Assembly: GCA_903870545.1 (NCBI GenBank) | Contig: CAIQDI010000003.1 | Span: forward strand, 1 to 59,838 | DNA length: 59,838 bases | Source: an uncultured Pseudomonadota bacterium | GTDB lineage: Bacteria > Pseudomonadota > Gammaproteobacteria > Methylococcales > Methylomonadaceae | Direction: 5' to 3' | Part shown: one piece after another, positions 25,926 to 36,552 of the stretch | Layout of the letters: the number at the start of each line of letters is the position of its first letter | How positions within the stretch are numbered: position 1 is the stretch's first letter | Position numbers and translations under genes: made by a program | The notes under the pieces: generated by a model | What the model saw: the letters and a program-made list of their open reading frames with translations, nothing else | What the model was told of the DNA's origin: nothing | Database searches by the model: none

Positions 25926-27338
25926 TTATTTTTCAAGCCAATGACTCACATCCACAAAATGCCCTGCAATTCCCGCCGCCGCTGCCATGGCTGGACTAAC
26001 CAAATGCGTGCGTCCGCCGTAGCCTTGCCGTCCTTCAAAATTACGATTGGATGTTGACGCGCACCGTTCGCCTTCTTCCAAACGGTCGGCATTCATCGCC
26101 AAACACATAGAACAACCTGCGTCGCGCCATTCAAAACCAGCGTCGATAAAAATTTTGTCCAGCCCTTCGCTTTCAGCTTGTTGTTTAATTAAGCCGGAAC
26201 CTGGAACGATTAACGCTAATTTCACATTTGGCGCAACTTTTTTACCTTCAACCACCACAGCGGCTGCGCGTAAATCTTCAATGCGGGAATTCGTGCAAGA
26301 GCCAATAAATACTTTGTCGATTTGAATATCGGTAATTTTTTGACCCGCTTGCAAACCCATATAATCCAACGCGCGTTGCATACTTTGCGCTTTCACTGCG
26401 TCGGTTTCATCGGCGGGATTTGGAACATTTGCATCCACCGAAACGACTAATTCTGGCGATGTTCCCCACGTTACTTGTGGTTTAATTTTTGTGGCATCGA
26501 GGTTAATCACTTTATCGAAAACGGCATCTTCATCGGAATGCAGATTTTGCCAAGCGCGTTCGGCAAGAATTAAATCGTCGCCTTTTGGAGAAAGTGGACG
26601 GTTGCGATAATAATCAATGGTGGTTTCATCCACCGCGACCAAACCCGCGCGTGCGCCCGCTTCAATCGCCATATTGCAAACCGTCATGCGTCCTTCCATT
26701 GATAATGCGCGAATCGCTGAACCGCCGAATTCAATCGTAAAACCGTTGCCGCCCGCTGTGCCGATGGTGCCGATAATTGAAAGCACAATATCTTTCGCCG
26801 TCACACCTTTGCCAACTTCGCCATCAACTGAAATCAACAAATTTTTCGCTTTTTTCTGAACCAAACATTGGGTCGCTAATGTGTGTTCCACTTCAGATGT
26901 GCCGATTCCAAACGCCAACGCACCCGATGCGCCATGTGTTGACGTGTGCGAATCGCCGCAAACCACCGTCATTCCTGGTAAGGTTGCGCCTTGTTCGGGG
27001 CCAATAACGTGGACGATGCCTTGGCGAATATCGTTCATACCGAATTCAGTAATGCCAAATTCCGCACAATTTTTATCCAGCGTTTCAACTTGTAATCGTG
27101 AAATAGGATCGGCAATGCCTTGGTCGCGGTAATTTGTCGGCACGTTGTGATCCGCTACCGCTAAATTTCGCGCTACGTTCCACGGTTTTCTACCTGCCAA
27201 ACGTAGCCCATCAAACGCTTGCGGCGAGGTGACTTCATGTACTAAATGGCGGTCGATATAAATCAAACACGAACCATCGTCTTCCGTGTGAACAACGTGA
27301 TCTTGCCAAAGTTTGTCGTATAAGGTTTTGCCTGACAT
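25926..27338 (-). CDS. leuC: 3-isopropylmalate dehydratase large subunit
   Basis: A 470-residue aconitase-family subunit that binds a 4Fe-4S cluster. It shows [49 protein letters not shown] and the cluster cysteines in [16 protein letters not shown] and [10 protein letters not shown]. The ending GHFVDVSHW is typical. It makes the isomerase with LeuD. It lies three bases after adk on the same strand (27342). Confidence 0.97.
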   Translation of the reverse strand: MSGKTLYDKLWQDHVVHTEDDGSCLIYIDRHLVHEVTSPQAFDGLRLAGRKPWNVARNLAVADHNVPTNYRDQGIADPISRLQVETLDKNCAEFGITEFGMNDIRQGIVHVIGPEQGATLPGMTVVCGDSHTSTHGASGALAFGIGTSEVEHTLATQCLVQKKAKNLLISVDGEVGKGVTAKDIVLSIIGTIGTAGGNGFTIEFGGSAIRALSMEGRMTVCNMAIEAGARAGLVAVDETTIDYYRNRPLSPKGDDLILAERAWQNLHSDEDAVFDKVINLDATKIKPQVTWGTSPELVVSVDANVPNPADETDAVKAQSMQRALDYMGLQAGQKITDIQIDKVFIGSCTNSRIEDLRAAAVVVEGKKVAPNVKLALIVPGSGLIKQQAESEGLDKIFIDAGFEWRDAGCSMCLAMNADRLEEGERCASTSNRNFEGRQGYGGRTHLVSPAMAAAAGIAGHFVDVSHWLEK

Positions 27339-27341
27339 TTT

Positions 27342-28001
<660 letters not shown>

Positions 28002-28108
28002 TTAAAAATGGGATTGTATAAAAAATGATGGCGTATTTTATCGTATAATCCAGCCAAACTCTTGTTTAAAATAGTTTTGAATTCGCGCTTTATGCTCAAA
28101 TGCTTTAA

Positions 28109-28240
28109 AGCAAATCCCCCTGCGGCTATCGCCGCTCCCCCTTTAAAAAGGGGGACAAGACAGTAAATCAAAAGCGGTTGCTTTTCACTCTTTCGCCCCC
28201 TTTTTGAAGGAGGCAGCCCGATAGGGCTGGGGGATTTGCT
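28109..28240. repeat. Palindromic MITE-like repeat with 12-bp terminal inverted repeats
   Basis: AGCAAATCCCCC at 28109-28120 is perfectly matched by its inverse at 28229-28240. Between them are further stems: CCCCCTTT with AAAGGGGG, and CAGCCC with GGGCTG. The element fills almost all of the gap between the kinase stop (28245) and adk, and has no open frame. A related sequence starts at the right window edge (59788-59838), so it is a dispersed family. Confidence 0.8.
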
Positions 28241-28244
28241 TTTA

Positions 28245-30290
28245 TCATTCGAATATTGGAACATCCGTTTGAACCGGAAAAAACAATCTAAATGTCGTTC
28301 CTTTGTTCGGTTCCGTTCGCTTTGAATCAATCAAAATATGCCCGCTGGAATGATGCACAATGCCGCTCACCGCCGACAATCCTAATCCCGTGCCTTCGCC
28401 TTGTGGTTTGGTGGTGAAAAAAGGATCGAAAATTCGATTGATAATTTTAGGCTGAATTCCCGTGCCATTATCCGCCACGTCCAACTCAACAAAATCCCCT
28501 TCAAATTCCATCCCGCACGCAACACAACGCGCCTTCCAGTTCGGCGTTTTGTGCAGCGAAAAAATAATAATGCCGCCGCGCTCTTTCATGGCATCTCGCG
28601 CATTGACCACCAAATTCATCAGGACTTGATGTAATTCAATGACATCCACTTCAACACGGGTAACACAACGACTTCGCTGGTCACAATGCACGCAGTCGCC
28701 CTCATTGACGTGACATTTGTTTATAAATTCAATTTTGATTTGACTAGTCAGCATCGGATACAACATTTCCAACACTTCGTTAATGATTTCTTGTGCAGGC
28801 AACACGCGCATTTTATCTTTTTTGGTGGTGTCTTTACGGCAATATGTCAGCATTTTGTTAATTAACGCCACCGCCCGTTGACCCGCTAAATCGATTTGAT
28901 GGGTGTTATTTTCAAGATCAGTGCGTGACGCTTCATCCGTTACCGCGTCAAAAATATCGCGGTTCATTTCGTTGTAACCCATCATACACGCTAATATATT
29001 ATTAAAATCGTGGGCGATGCCCGACGTGAGTCGTCCGATAATTTCTAATTTTTGCATGTGGTTAACCTGATTACGAAATAATTCTTTTGCTTCGTACGCG
29101 CACGCCAATTCAGCCACACGAATTTCCTTTTCCATGTTTCGCGTCTCCAACTCTTTATTCAACAGGATTAACTCAGCCGTTCGCGCTTCCTTTTCGTTAT
29201 TTTGAGCCGCTAACGCTTGATTCAGCTGGATTAACTCTGCCGCTTGCGCTTCCTTTTGCCTGTTTTGAATGGCTAACTTTTTATTCGCAATCACAAATTC
29301 GGCGGCTCGCGCTTCCTTTTCTATATTTTGAAAGTTAAGCTCGTCATTTAAAGCCAAAAACTCGTTATTGATGACAAAAAGTTGTTCGTTTGCCAGGGAA
29401 AGATTGGCGAGATGTTCTGCTTTTTCAGCATTGGCAGTCGCTAATGCGCTCATAGCTAACAACTTAACTGCCAGTTCTTTTTTGTCCTGCTCCATAATCA
29501 TCAAGCATTGCCGTTGAAGTTCTGTCTCAGCGGTTCGCGCTTCTTTTTCAATATTTTGAAACGCTAACTGTACGGCTTTTTCTTGCAACATGACCAGCTG
29601 TCGTTGCAGTTCTTCATTGGCTTGTTGAAGTTCCATTTGGTGTAACTGAATACTTTCTTCTAATAGAATTTGTTGGTTTTCGCTGCTGTTTGAATTCAAC
29701 GTGATTATTCTTTTTAATTCAATAATCTTGATGACCATGCCAATGATTACGCTGGACAGGCGCAATAATTCCAGCGTTTCACCACTAAATTCCAGCCAAC
29801 TATGTCCCAATTCCACCACGCCTTGAAGGTTGCCTTCGTAAAAAATAGGCATCACCACTATTTGATTGACACAAATATCACACATTTTCAAGGTGTAATC
29901 ATCGCGCGAATTACTGACTAAAACCGTTTGTTTTTCTACCGCTGCGCGTTGAACTAAATCGTCGCCTTGTGACAATTCCACAAACATTTCTTTTTTCGTA
30001 TCAATGTTATAACCGCTCGATAACTCTAAACGGTGCGCCGATTCATTCCATAAATAAAATAGACCGACTTGAGCATGCGTATAAACGGCTAAATACGAAA
30101 TCACCTGATTGGTTAAATCTTGCGCGGAACCAACTTTTTGAATTTTCACTAATAATTCATTCAAACCGATTAAGACAAAGCGACTTAAATGTATTTCGGA
30201 ATTCAAAGTCTCCGATTCAACAGGTTTTTTTTCTTCTTCGCCGTTTTCGAAAGCTGAGTTTTTATTTAATTTTGAAATTTCTGAGTACAT
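28245..30290 (-). CDS. GAF-domain sensor histidine kinase with long coiled coil
   Basis: About 681 residues from the ATG at 30290 (an AGGA site lies nine bases upstream; a TTG at 30299 abuts it). There are no membrane helices, so it is cytosolic. A GAF-like sensor (about 50-165) contains cysteines in KMCDICVNQIVV. Then comes a helical region (about 200-405) with four exact 21-residue tandem repeats of the type QNxEKEARxAELxxLNxxLA. The DHp domain has IAHDFNN (His near 427). The ATPase has NLVVNARDAM, VADNGTGI and GEGTGLGLS and an insertion with CxxC and CxxxxxxC pairs. No response regulator is adjacent. Confidence 0.9.
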   Translation of the reverse strand: MYSEISKLNKNSAFENGEEEKKPVESETLNSEIHLSRFVLIGLNELLVKIQKVGSAQDLTNQVISYLAVYTHAQVGLFYLWNESAHRLELSSGYNIDTKKEMFVELSQGDDLVQRAAVEKQTVLVSNSRDDYTLKMCDICVNQIVVMPIFYEGNLQGVVELGHSWLEFSGETLELLRLSSVIIGMVIKIIELKRIITLNSNSSENQQILLEESIQLHQMELQQANEELQRQLVMLQEKAVQLAFQNIEKEARTAETELQRQCLMIMEQDKKELAVKLLAMSALATANAEKAEHLANLSLANEQLFVINNEFLALNDELNFQNIEKEARAAEFVIANKKLAIQNRQKEAQAAELIQLNQALAAQNNEKEARTAELILLNKELETRNMEKEIRVAELACAYEAKELFRNQVNHMQKLEIIGRLTSGIAHDFNNILACMMGYNEMNRDIFDAVTDEASRTDLENNTHQIDLAGQRAVALINKMLTYCRKDTTKKDKMRVLPAQEIINEVLEMLYPMLTSQIKIEFINKCHVNEGDCVHCDQRSRCVTRVEVDVIELHQVLMNLVVNARDAMKERGGIIIFSLHKTPNWKARCVACGMEFEGDFVELDVADNGTGIQPKIINRIFDPFFTTKPQGEGTGLGLSAVSGIVHHSSGHILIDSKRTEPNKGTTFRLFFPVQTDVPIFE

Positions 30291-30336
30291 GAAAAGCAAT
30301 CCTTTTTGAATTATAAAAATCTGCCATATTTTTCCC

Positions 30337-30366
30337 GTAAAAAAACCGCCTTAATTACTGGCGGTT
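30337..30366 (-). terminator. Intrinsic terminator after grxD-efpL
   Basis: On the minus strand AACCGCC pairs with GGCGGTT (30366-30360 with 30350-30344) around nine bases and runs into seven T. It lies 39 bases downstream of the efpL stop and separates it from the kinase gene. Confidence 0.9.
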
Positions 30367-30404
30367 CTATTTTGCACAGCAAAACAAAAATTTAGCAACC
30401 TTGT

Positions 30405-30971
30405 CTACGCGCGAGACATGAATTTTCCACTTTCGGTGTTCACTTTAATCAATTCGCCCGTTTCGAGATATTCGGGAACTTGAATTTCTGCGCCAGTGGT
30501 TAAACGAGCGGTTTTGGTTCGCCCGCTTGCCGTCGCGCCTTTAATCGCGGGCGGAGTTTCGACGACTTCTAAAATCACCACGCTGGGTAATTCAATGCCT
30601 AACACTTCATCATCGACCAATAACGCCACAATGCCTTCCAAGCCTTCGCTTAAAAAATCGATTTGATCTTCTAAATCGGCTTTGTTCAAACTGTATTGGG
30701 AAAAATCGTCGATGTTCATAAAAATATAATTATCGTCGTCGATGTAGGAAAACTGCACTTTCGCGCGAACTAAATCCACGTCTTTGAAAAAGTCATCGCC
30801 TTTCAACGATTCGTCGTGTTTTTGTCCGGTTTGCACGTTGTTAAATCGAATTTTATACAACGTCGATGCGCCGCGTGACGACGGACTTTTCACGTCTACA
30901 TTTTTGACAACGTGCGGCACGCCGTTAATTTCGACCACCATGCCGCGTTTTAAATCGCCTGCTTTTGCCAT
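30405..30971 (-). CDS. efpL: EF-P-like protein EfpL (YeiP)
   Basis: A 188-residue elongation factor P paralogue. The tip of domain I reads VKSPSSRGASTLYK, with Arg33 in the place where true EF-P has a modified Lys34. This is the hallmark of E. coli YeiP/EfpL, an EF-P-like factor that relieves ribosome stalling without the EpmA modification. C-terminal LTTGAEIQVPEYLETGELIKV matches YeiP closely. The true efp gene is at 48830-49399. It follows grxD by three bases and ends before a terminator. Confidence 0.92.
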   Translation of the reverse strand: MAKAGDLKRGMVVEINGVPHVVKNVDVKSPSSRGASTLYKIRFNNVQTGQKHDESLKGDDFFKDVDLVRAKVQFSYIDDDNYIFMNIDDFSQYSLNKADLEDQIDFLSEGLEGIVALLVDDEVLGIELPSVVILEVVETPPAIKGATASGRTKTARLTTGAEIQVPEYLETGELIKVNTESGKFMSRA

Positions 30972-30974
30972 GAA

Positions 30975-31298
30975 CTACGCTCGAATGGCGTTTGCCGCTG
31001 CTAACAATGCGACCAATTCACCTTTTTGGTACAAATCAATCAGAATGTCGCAACCGCCAATCAATTCGCCGTTAATATAAAGTTGTGGATAGGTCGGCCA
31101 ATTGGAATGCGCTTTCAAACCTTCGCGGATTTCGGCATCTTCAAAAATGTTGAAATGCTGAAAATCTGCCTGACACGCTTCTAAAACTTGCACGGTTTGA
31201 CCTGAAAAACCACATTGTGGAAAATCGGGCGTACCCTTCATAAATAAAAGCACGGGATGGGATTGCAATAATTCTTCAATACGAATGGTAATAGTCAT
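30975..31298 (-). CDS. grxD: Monothiol glutaredoxin Grx4
   Basis: A 107-residue monothiol glutaredoxin with the active site CGFS (Cys29) after MKGTPDFPQ, and the glutathione-binding NWPTYPQLYINGELIGGCDIL. Such proteins carry a glutathione-coordinated 2Fe-2S cluster and deliver clusters with BolA partners. Here it heads an operon with efpL. The argD promoter lies in the gap on the other side. Confidence 0.96.
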   Translation of the reverse strand: MTITIRIEELLQSHPVLLFMKGTPDFPQCGFSGQTVQVLEACQADFQHFNIFEDAEIREGLKAHSNWPTYPQLYINGELIGGCDILIDLYQKGELVALLAAANAIRA

Positions 31299-31379
31299 AA
31301 AAATAGCTCCAGTTAAAATAAAATATCATCCAATTCTATCAACATTATGAAACGAAAAGAAATCTGTCTGTTCATAGAC

Positions 31380-31408
31380 TTGCTTGCAAGGGAATTGAAA
31401 CCTATAAT
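31380..31408 (+). promoter_or_regulatory. Sigma-70 promoter of argD
   Basis: TTGCTT (31380-31385), a 17-base spacer and a perfect TATAAT (31403-31408). It lies inside a longer frame that could start argD at 31347, so the true start must be downstream, at 31440. Confidence 0.8.
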
Positions 31409-31439
31409 CCGCCCTTTTTTTGTTGACAGGCAAAACGTT

Positions 31440-32615
31440 ATGAACAGTCACATTATGCCTACTTATGCGCGTCTCGCCGTTACGTTTGAACGGGGCGAAG
31501 GTGCGTGGTTGTGGGATGAAAATAATCAGCGTTATTTAGATGCGTTATCGGGAATTGCGGTGTGCAATTTGGGACACGCACACGCGGCGGTGCATGAAGC
31601 AATTTGTCAACAAAGCGCGAAATTGCTACACACGTCTAACCTTTATCATGTCGCTAACCAAGAAAAGCTCGCCGATAAACTGACCGAAATGAGCGGTATG
31701 ACCAACGTTTTTTTCAGTAATTCGGGTGCGGAAGCGAATGAAGCGGCGATTAAATTGGCGCGTAAATTTGGACACGCAAAAAGTATTTCAACGCCGGCGA
31801 TTATTGTGTTCGATAGCAGTTTTCACGGTCGGACGTTGGCGACATTGAGCGCGACGGGCAATGCGAAAATTCAACACGGTTTTGAGCCGTTGGTCGAAGG
31901 ATTTGTGCGCGTGCCGTACAACGACATTGGCGCGATTAAAACGGTGTTGGCGGAAAATGCGTCGATTGTGGCGATTTTAGTTGAACCGATTCAAGGCGAA
32001 GGCGGCGTAAACATTCCCGCGCCAGATTATCTGAATCAAATTCGTGCGCTGTGTGATGAGTTCGATATATTGATGATGTTGGACGAAATTCAAACGGGCA
32101 TCGGACGCACCGGCAAATTTTTAGCGTTTCAACACAACGGCATTATTCCTGACGTTTGCACGTTGGCGAAAGCGTTGGGCAATGGCGTTCCGATTGGCGC
32201 GTGTTTGGCGCACGGAAAAGCGGCGGAATTATTCACCGCTGGCAATCACGGTTCCACATTTGGCGGAAATCCGTTGGCGTGCAGCGCGGCGTTAGCGGTT
32301 TTAACGACGTTAACCGACAGCGATTTGATTGCTCAAGCCGGTGAAAAAGGCGACGCGATTTGCGCGGCGTTTCATGAAAAATTACATTCCAATTCGCACG
32401 TCGTCAACATTCGCCATTTAGGTTTAATGATTGGTATAGAATTAGACAAACCTTGCAGCGAATTAGTCGGCAAAGCGTTAAACGCGGGCTTGTTAATTAA
32501 CGTGACGCAAGATAAAGTCATTCGTTTATTACCGCCGTTAATTATCGACGCAACCCAAATAACCCAACTCGTAGACACGTTATCCATGTTGATTCAAGAA
32601 CAAACAAACCCATGA
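31440..32615 (+). CDS. argD: Acetylornithine aminotransferase
   Basis: About 391 residues from the ATG at 31440, chosen because a promoter with TATAAT lies at 31380-31408 inside a longer frame. This start gives the expected [21 protein letters not shown]. It is a PLP class III transaminase for arginine (and possibly lysine) synthesis. [20 protein letters not shown] and FDSSFHGRT form the cofactor site, [16 protein letters not shown] holds the PLP aspartate, and [13 protein letters not shown] the Schiff-base Lys. Its stop overlaps argF (ATGA), forming an argD-argF operon. Confidence 0.94.
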   Translation: MNSHIMPTYARLAVTFERGEGAWLWDENNQRYLDALSGIAVCNLGHAHAAVHEAICQQSAKLLHTSNLYHVANQEKLADKLTEMSGMTNVFFSNSGAEANEAAIKLARKFGHAKSISTPAIIVFDSSFHGRTLATLSATGNAKIQHGFEPLVEGFVRVPYNDIGAIKTVLAENASIVAILVEPIQGEGGVNIPAPDYLNQIRALCDEFDILMMLDEIQTGIGRTGKFLAFQHNGIIPDVCTLAKALGNGVPIGACLAHGKAAELFTAGNHGSTFGGNPLACSAALAVLTTLTDSDLIAQAGEKGDAICAAFHEKLHSNSHVVNIRHLGLMIGIELDKPCSELVGKALNAGLLINVTQDKVIRLLPPLIIDATQITQLVDTLSMLIQEQTNP

Positions 32616-33541
32616 AAAAACCTAGACATTTTATCAGCTTGCTGGATTTAACCAGCGACGAATTGCGCCAAGTTATCGCCCGCGCCACGATGTTAAAACA
32701 CAATCGTGACCACAATTACCAGCCATTGAAAGGGCAAGTGTTAGGAATGATTTTTGAAAAATCGTCAACCCGCACGCGCGTTTCTTTTGAAGCGGGTATG
32801 GCGCATTTTGGTGGACACGCATTATTCTTGTCGCCGCGCGATACCCAACTGGGGCGCGGTGAACCGATTGCCGACAGCGCGAAAGTCATTTCGCGAATGG
32901 TGGATTGTGTGATGTTACGCACCCATGAACACGACACGGTGACGCATTTTGCCGAAAATTCGCGCGTTCCGGTGATTAACGGCTTGACTGATAAAGAGCA
33001 TCCGTGCCAATTATTGGCGGATATGCAAACCTATTTTGAACATCGTGGCGATATTCGCGGTAAAACGGTGGCGTGGATTGGGGACGGCAATAATATGTGC
33101 CACTCTTACATTCACGCGGCAATGGTGTTAGATTTTACGCTGCACATCGCCGCGCCCCAAGGCTATTTACCGAATCCTGAAATCGTAGCGTTAGCGAGTG
33201 AACGGGTTCACTTTTTTCATAATACGATTGATGCCGCGACAGGCACGGATTTGGTCGTTACCGATGTTTGGGCGAGCATGGGACAAGAAGAAGAACAAAA
33301 ATTGCGCGAAATGGCTTTCAAAGATTATCAAGTGACGGCTGAAGTCATGGCGGCAGCGAAATCGAATGCGTTATTTATGCACTGTTTACCAGCACATCGT
33401 GGCGAAGAAGTCAGTGCTGCCGTGATTGATGGCGTACAAAGCGTGGTTTTTGACGAAGCTGAAAATCGTTTGCACGCTCAAAAGGCGTTATTGGAATTAT
33501 TGTTGTGCGGCGATGCGAAAATTTCTTTACTCAATGATTAA
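32612..33541 (+). CDS. argF: Ornithine carbamoyltransferase
   Basis: A 309-residue enzyme that forms citrulline from ornithine and carbamoyl phosphate. The carbamoyl-phosphate site is [13 protein letters not shown], with [11 protein letters not shown] following. The ornithine-binding end is [13 protein letters not shown]. The length is normal. It overlaps argD by four bases, and a short GAGGACACG gap leads to the SH3-domain gene. Confidence 0.96.
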   Translation: MKKPRHFISLLDLTSDELRQVIARATMLKHNRDHNYQPLKGQVLGMIFEKSSTRTRVSFEAGMAHFGGHALFLSPRDTQLGRGEPIADSAKVISRMVDCVMLRTHEHDTVTHFAENSRVPVINGLTDKEHPCQLLADMQTYFEHRGDIRGKTVAWIGDGNNMCHSYIHAAMVLDFTLHIAAPQGYLPNPEIVALASERVHFFHNTIDAATGTDLVVTDVWASMGQEEEQKLREMAFKDYQVTAEVMAAAKSNALFMHCLPAHRGEEVSAAVIDGVQSVVFDEAENRLHAQKALLELLLCGDAKISLLND

Positions 33542-33553
33542 CACGAGGACACG

Positions 33554-34222
33554 ATGAAAAAACTACTGTTGACCGCGTTAATGCTGGCAAGTATTAGCGC
33601 AAACGCTCAAAGCGAGATTATTTATGTCGCGGACGATTACAATTTAACGCTGTGGAGTTCGCCGAGTTACACCACTAAACTGAAATCGTTGCCGACCGGA
33701 ACGCCGTTAACCACGATTGGTGAAACGTCCTCGCACGCTGGATTTGTAAAAGTACGAACGATTGACGGCACCGAAGGCTACATCAAAGCGAAATACACCA
33801 AAAAAGAAGCTCCCGAACACGATAGAGATGATATTGCAGCGAAAAATATCGCGGCATTGCAAGGGCAAATTTCAGCATTGCAAAGCGAATTAAAAACGGC
33901 AAAAGAAACCATTACGCCCGGCACCACACTTGAACAATCGCTGGTCACAGAACGCGATAAATTGAGTCGTGAATTAAACGAACTGAAGAAAATTTCGGGC
34001 AGCGCGGTACAACTGAAAAGTGAGCGCGACGAATTGCAAGGGCGATTTGTAAATGTTGAACGAGATTTACAACAAGTGAAACTCGAAAATCAAGCTCTGC
34101 AAAATACCGATAATCAAGATTGGTTTTTGTACGGCGGCGTTTTAGCGTTAGTCGGCGTGTTGTTGGGTTTCATTTTGCCGAAGTTGAGTTGGAAACGTAA
34201 AAGCAGTTGGGACAATTATTAA
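33554..34222 (+). CDS. TIGR04211-type SH3 domain protein (YgiM-like)
   Basis: A 222-residue envelope protein. Residues 1-18 are a signal peptide (MKKLLLTALMLASISANA). A bacterial SH3 domain covers about 20-85 (VADDYNLTLWSSPSYTTKL, GFVKVRTIDGTEGYIKAKY). A coiled coil runs about 100-185, and a C-terminal membrane helix (WFLYGGVLALVGVLLGFIL) is followed by a basic tail. This order matches the TIGR04211/YgiM family. The precise role is unknown, probably attachment to cell wall material. The gene begins 12 bases after argF, so it may ride on that transcript. Confidence 0.88.
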   Translation: MKKLLLTALMLASISANAQSEIIYVADDYNLTLWSSPSYTTKLKSLPTGTPLTTIGETSSHAGFVKVRTIDGTEGYIKAKYTKKEAPEHDRDDIAAKNIAALQGQISALQSELKTAKETITPGTTLEQSLVTERDKLSRELNELKKISGSAVQLKSERDELQGRFVNVERDLQQVKLENQALQNTDNQDWFLYGGVLALVGVLLGFILPKLSWKRKSSWDNY

Positions 34223-34239
34223 GTAAATGGGAAATTAAG

Positions 34240-34506
34240 TTGCCAACACTATCAACATTTTACGGAATTTTTATTCGCATGTATTTTTCACCAGGCGAAC
34301 ATCCACCTCCGCATTTCCATGTCTATTATGGTGAACATACGGCAACGGTTGATATTCGTACTTGTGAGTGGATTGAAGGCGATTTACCTAGAAAACAATT
34401 AAAATTAACCCTGGCATGGGCAGAGTTACACCAAGAAGAATTGCTCAATAATTGGGAATTGGTCATGTCAGGAAAATCGCCTTCAAAAATTAGTCCGCTA
34501 TGTTAA
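34240..34506 (+). CDS. DUF4160 domain protein (copy 1)
   Basis: About 88 residues from a TTG start at 34240, which follows GGGA at eight bases; an alternative TTG at 34207 would overlap the SH3 gene. It shows the DUF4160 core FYGIFIRMYF, then HPPPHFHVYYGEH with its conserved histidines, and WIEGDLPRKQL with LAWAELHQEELLNNWEL. The function is undetermined. DUF4160 genes are almost always followed by DUF2442 genes, and the pair resembles a small two-gene toxin-antitoxin-like module. Copies 2 and 3 lie near 49.5 and 50.2 kb. Confidence 0.82.
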   Translation: MPTLSTFYGIFIRMYFSPGEHPPPHFHVYYGEHTATVDIRTCEWIEGDLPRKQLKLTLAWAELHQEELLNNWELVMSGKSPSKISPLC

Positions 34507-34517
34507 AAGGAATGACA

Positions 34518-34766
34518 ATGTATCCGTCCGTAACTGCTGTACTTGTTCAAGATAATTACCAGCTCGGCATCACATTCAACAATGGCGAACACGGCGTATT
34601 GGATATGAAGCCTTATTTGGATTTTGGTATATTTCAGAAACTCAAGGAAACGATTTCGTTTTCAAATGTGAGCGTTTCTTTTGATACTATCGAATGGTCT
34701 GACGTAGACGTGGATCTTGATCCAGAGTTTGTGTACGAAAAATCCGTAAAAACACTTATTTTTTAA
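34518..34766 (+). CDS. DUF2442 domain protein (partner of DUF4160, copy 1)
   Basis: About 82 residues from the ATG at 34518, which has AAGG seven bases before it; an ATG at 34512 is too close to that site. It has the DUF2442 pattern: [33 protein letters not shown], then [38 protein letters not shown]. It directly follows a DUF4160 gene, the usual order. The family has no firm function. It ends 23 bases before ilvD, and the pair may have inserted between the arg run and ilvD. Confidence 0.82.
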   Translation: MYPSVTAVLVQDNYQLGITFNNGEHGVLDMKPYLDFGIFQKLKETISFSNVSVSFDTIEWSDVDVDLDPEFVYEKSVKTLIF

Positions 34767-34789
34767 CCTTTTGCACTCCTAAAAATCTT

Positions 34790-36475
34790 ATGACAGATAC
34801 TAAAAATACACGCACATTTTCATCTTTAGTCGTTGACGGCATGGAACGCGCTCCAAGTCGCGCCATGTTGCACGCGGTTGGTTTTACCAACGACGATTTT
34901 AAAAAACCCCAAATCGGCGTGGCTTCAACGTGGAGCATGGTTACGCCGTGCAATATGCACATCAACAAACTTGCCGATGAAGTCGCAAAAGGTGTCAATG
35001 CCGCGAACGGTAAAGCGGTGATTTTCAACACGATTACGATTTCTGATGGCATTTCGATGGGAACGGAAGGGATGAAATACTCGCTCGTGTCGCGTGAAGT
35101 GATTGCCGATTCGATTGAAACTGTGATTGGTTGCCAAGGTTTCGACGGCGTGATTGCCATCGGCGGCTGCGACAAAAATATGCCAGGTTGCATGATGGCG
35201 ATTGCCCGTTTGAATCGTCCCGCGATTTTCGTTTATGGCGGCACGATTTTACCGGGCTGTCACAAAAACCAAAAACTCGACGTGGTTTCAGTTTTTGAAG
35301 CCGTTGGCGCACGCGCTAACAATAAAATTGACGATGCAGAATTAGCTGAAATCGAAGCCAAAGCGATTCCTGGCGCGGGTTCGTGTGGTGGCATGTACAC
35401 CGCCAACACCATGGCTTCAGCGATTGAAGCGTTAGGAATGAGTTTGCCAAACAGTTCCGCGCAAGCCGCCGTTTCGGAAGACAAAAAACTCGATTGTGAA
35501 CGTGCTGGCGCGGCGGTTTTAAATTTGCTCGAAAAAGGCATTTTGCCCAGCGACATCATGACCAAAGAAGCGTTTGAAAATGCGATTACCGTGGTGATTG
35601 CGTTGGGCGGTTCGACCAATGCCGTGTTGCATATTTTAGCAATGGCGAATGCGTCAAAAGTCGATATTACGCTCGATGATTTCACCCGCATTGGAAAACG
35701 TGTGCCGATGTTGGCGGATTTGAAACCGAGCGGACGTTATCAAATGGCGGAACTGATTGAAATTGGCGGCATTCAACCGTTGATGAAAATGCTGCTCGAT
35801 AGCGGTTTATTGCACGGCGATTGTTTAACCGTCACCGGCAAAACGTTAGCGGAAAATTTAGCCGACGTTCAACCCTATCCCGTCGGTCAAGACATGATTC
35901 ACGATTTGGAAAATCCAATTAAAAAAGACAGTCATTTAGTCGTTTTATATGGCAATTTAGCGGCACAAGGTTCGGTTGCAAAAATTACGGGCAAAGAAGG
36001 TTTGTGTTTCACCGGCAACGCAAAAGTATTCGATGCGGAAGAACAAGCGTTGCAAGCCATTTTGAACGGCGACATCGTAAAAGGTGACGTGATGGTGATT
36101 CGTTACGAAGGCCCAAAAGGCGGCCCGGGAATGCGCGAAATGTTGTCGCCAACCTCCGCGATTATGGGCAAAGGGTTGGGCAAAGAAGTCGCGTTAATTA
36201 CCGACGGACGTTTTTCAGGCGGCACGCACGGTTTCGTCGTCGGTCACATTACGCCCGAAGCCTTTGTCGGTGGCGTGTTGGCAATTGTTGAAAATGGTGA
36301 TTCAATTACCATTGATGCCGAAACCAATGCGCTCACCTTGCACGTTGACGACAACGAAATTGCCCGCCGTTTAGAAAAATGGCAACAGCCCGCGCCACGT
36401 TATACACGCGGTGTGTTGGCGAAATATGCCAAATTAGTGAATTCTGCCTCGCTTGGCGCAGTGACTGATAATTAA
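34790..36475 (+). CDS. ilvD: Dihydroxy-acid dehydratase
   Basis: A 561-residue Fe-S dehydratase in valine, isoleucine and leucine synthesis. It has the substrate and cluster motifs [22 protein letters not shown] with the cluster cysteines, [14 protein letters not shown], and [16 protein letters not shown] near the C-terminus. The length matches the class of about 560 residues that carries a 2Fe-2S or 4Fe-4S cluster. It supplies 2-oxoisovalerate, the starting point for the leu enzymes encoded at 23.5-27.3 kb. Confidence 0.97.
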   Translation: MTDTKNTRTFSSLVVDGMERAPSRAMLHAVGFTNDDFKKPQIGVASTWSMVTPCNMHINKLADEVAKGVNAANGKAVIFNTITISDGISMGTEGMKYSLVSREVIADSIETVIGCQGFDGVIAIGGCDKNMPGCMMAIARLNRPAIFVYGGTILPGCHKNQKLDVVSVFEAVGARANNKIDDAELAEIEAKAIPGAGSCGGMYTANTMASAIEALGMSLPNSSAQAAVSEDKKLDCERAGAAVLNLLEKGILPSDIMTKEAFENAITVVIALGGSTNAVLHILAMANASKVDITLDDFTRIGKRVPMLADLKPSGRYQMAELIEIGGIQPLMKMLLDSGLLHGDCLTVTGKTLAENLADVQPYPVGQDMIHDLENPIKKDSHLVVLYGNLAAQGSVAKITGKEGLCFTGNAKVFDAEEQALQAILNGDIVKGDVMVIRYEGPKGGPGMREMLSPTSAIMGKGLGKEVALITDGRFSGGTHGFVVGHITPEAFVGGVLAIVENGDSITIDAETNALTLHVDDNEIARRLEKWQQPAPRYTRGVLAKYAKLVNSASLGAVTDN

Positions 36476-36552
36476 AAATAAGTCGGCGATTCCATGATGA
36501 AAATTAAAGTCTCGTCGATAACTTTCTCCTCTCCCTTTCAGGAATTTTCGTT

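Noticed and set aside
31347-31439. Upstream start for argD
   Set aside because: A TTGCTT-N17-TATAAT promoter lies inside this segment, and the added residues do not match the family.
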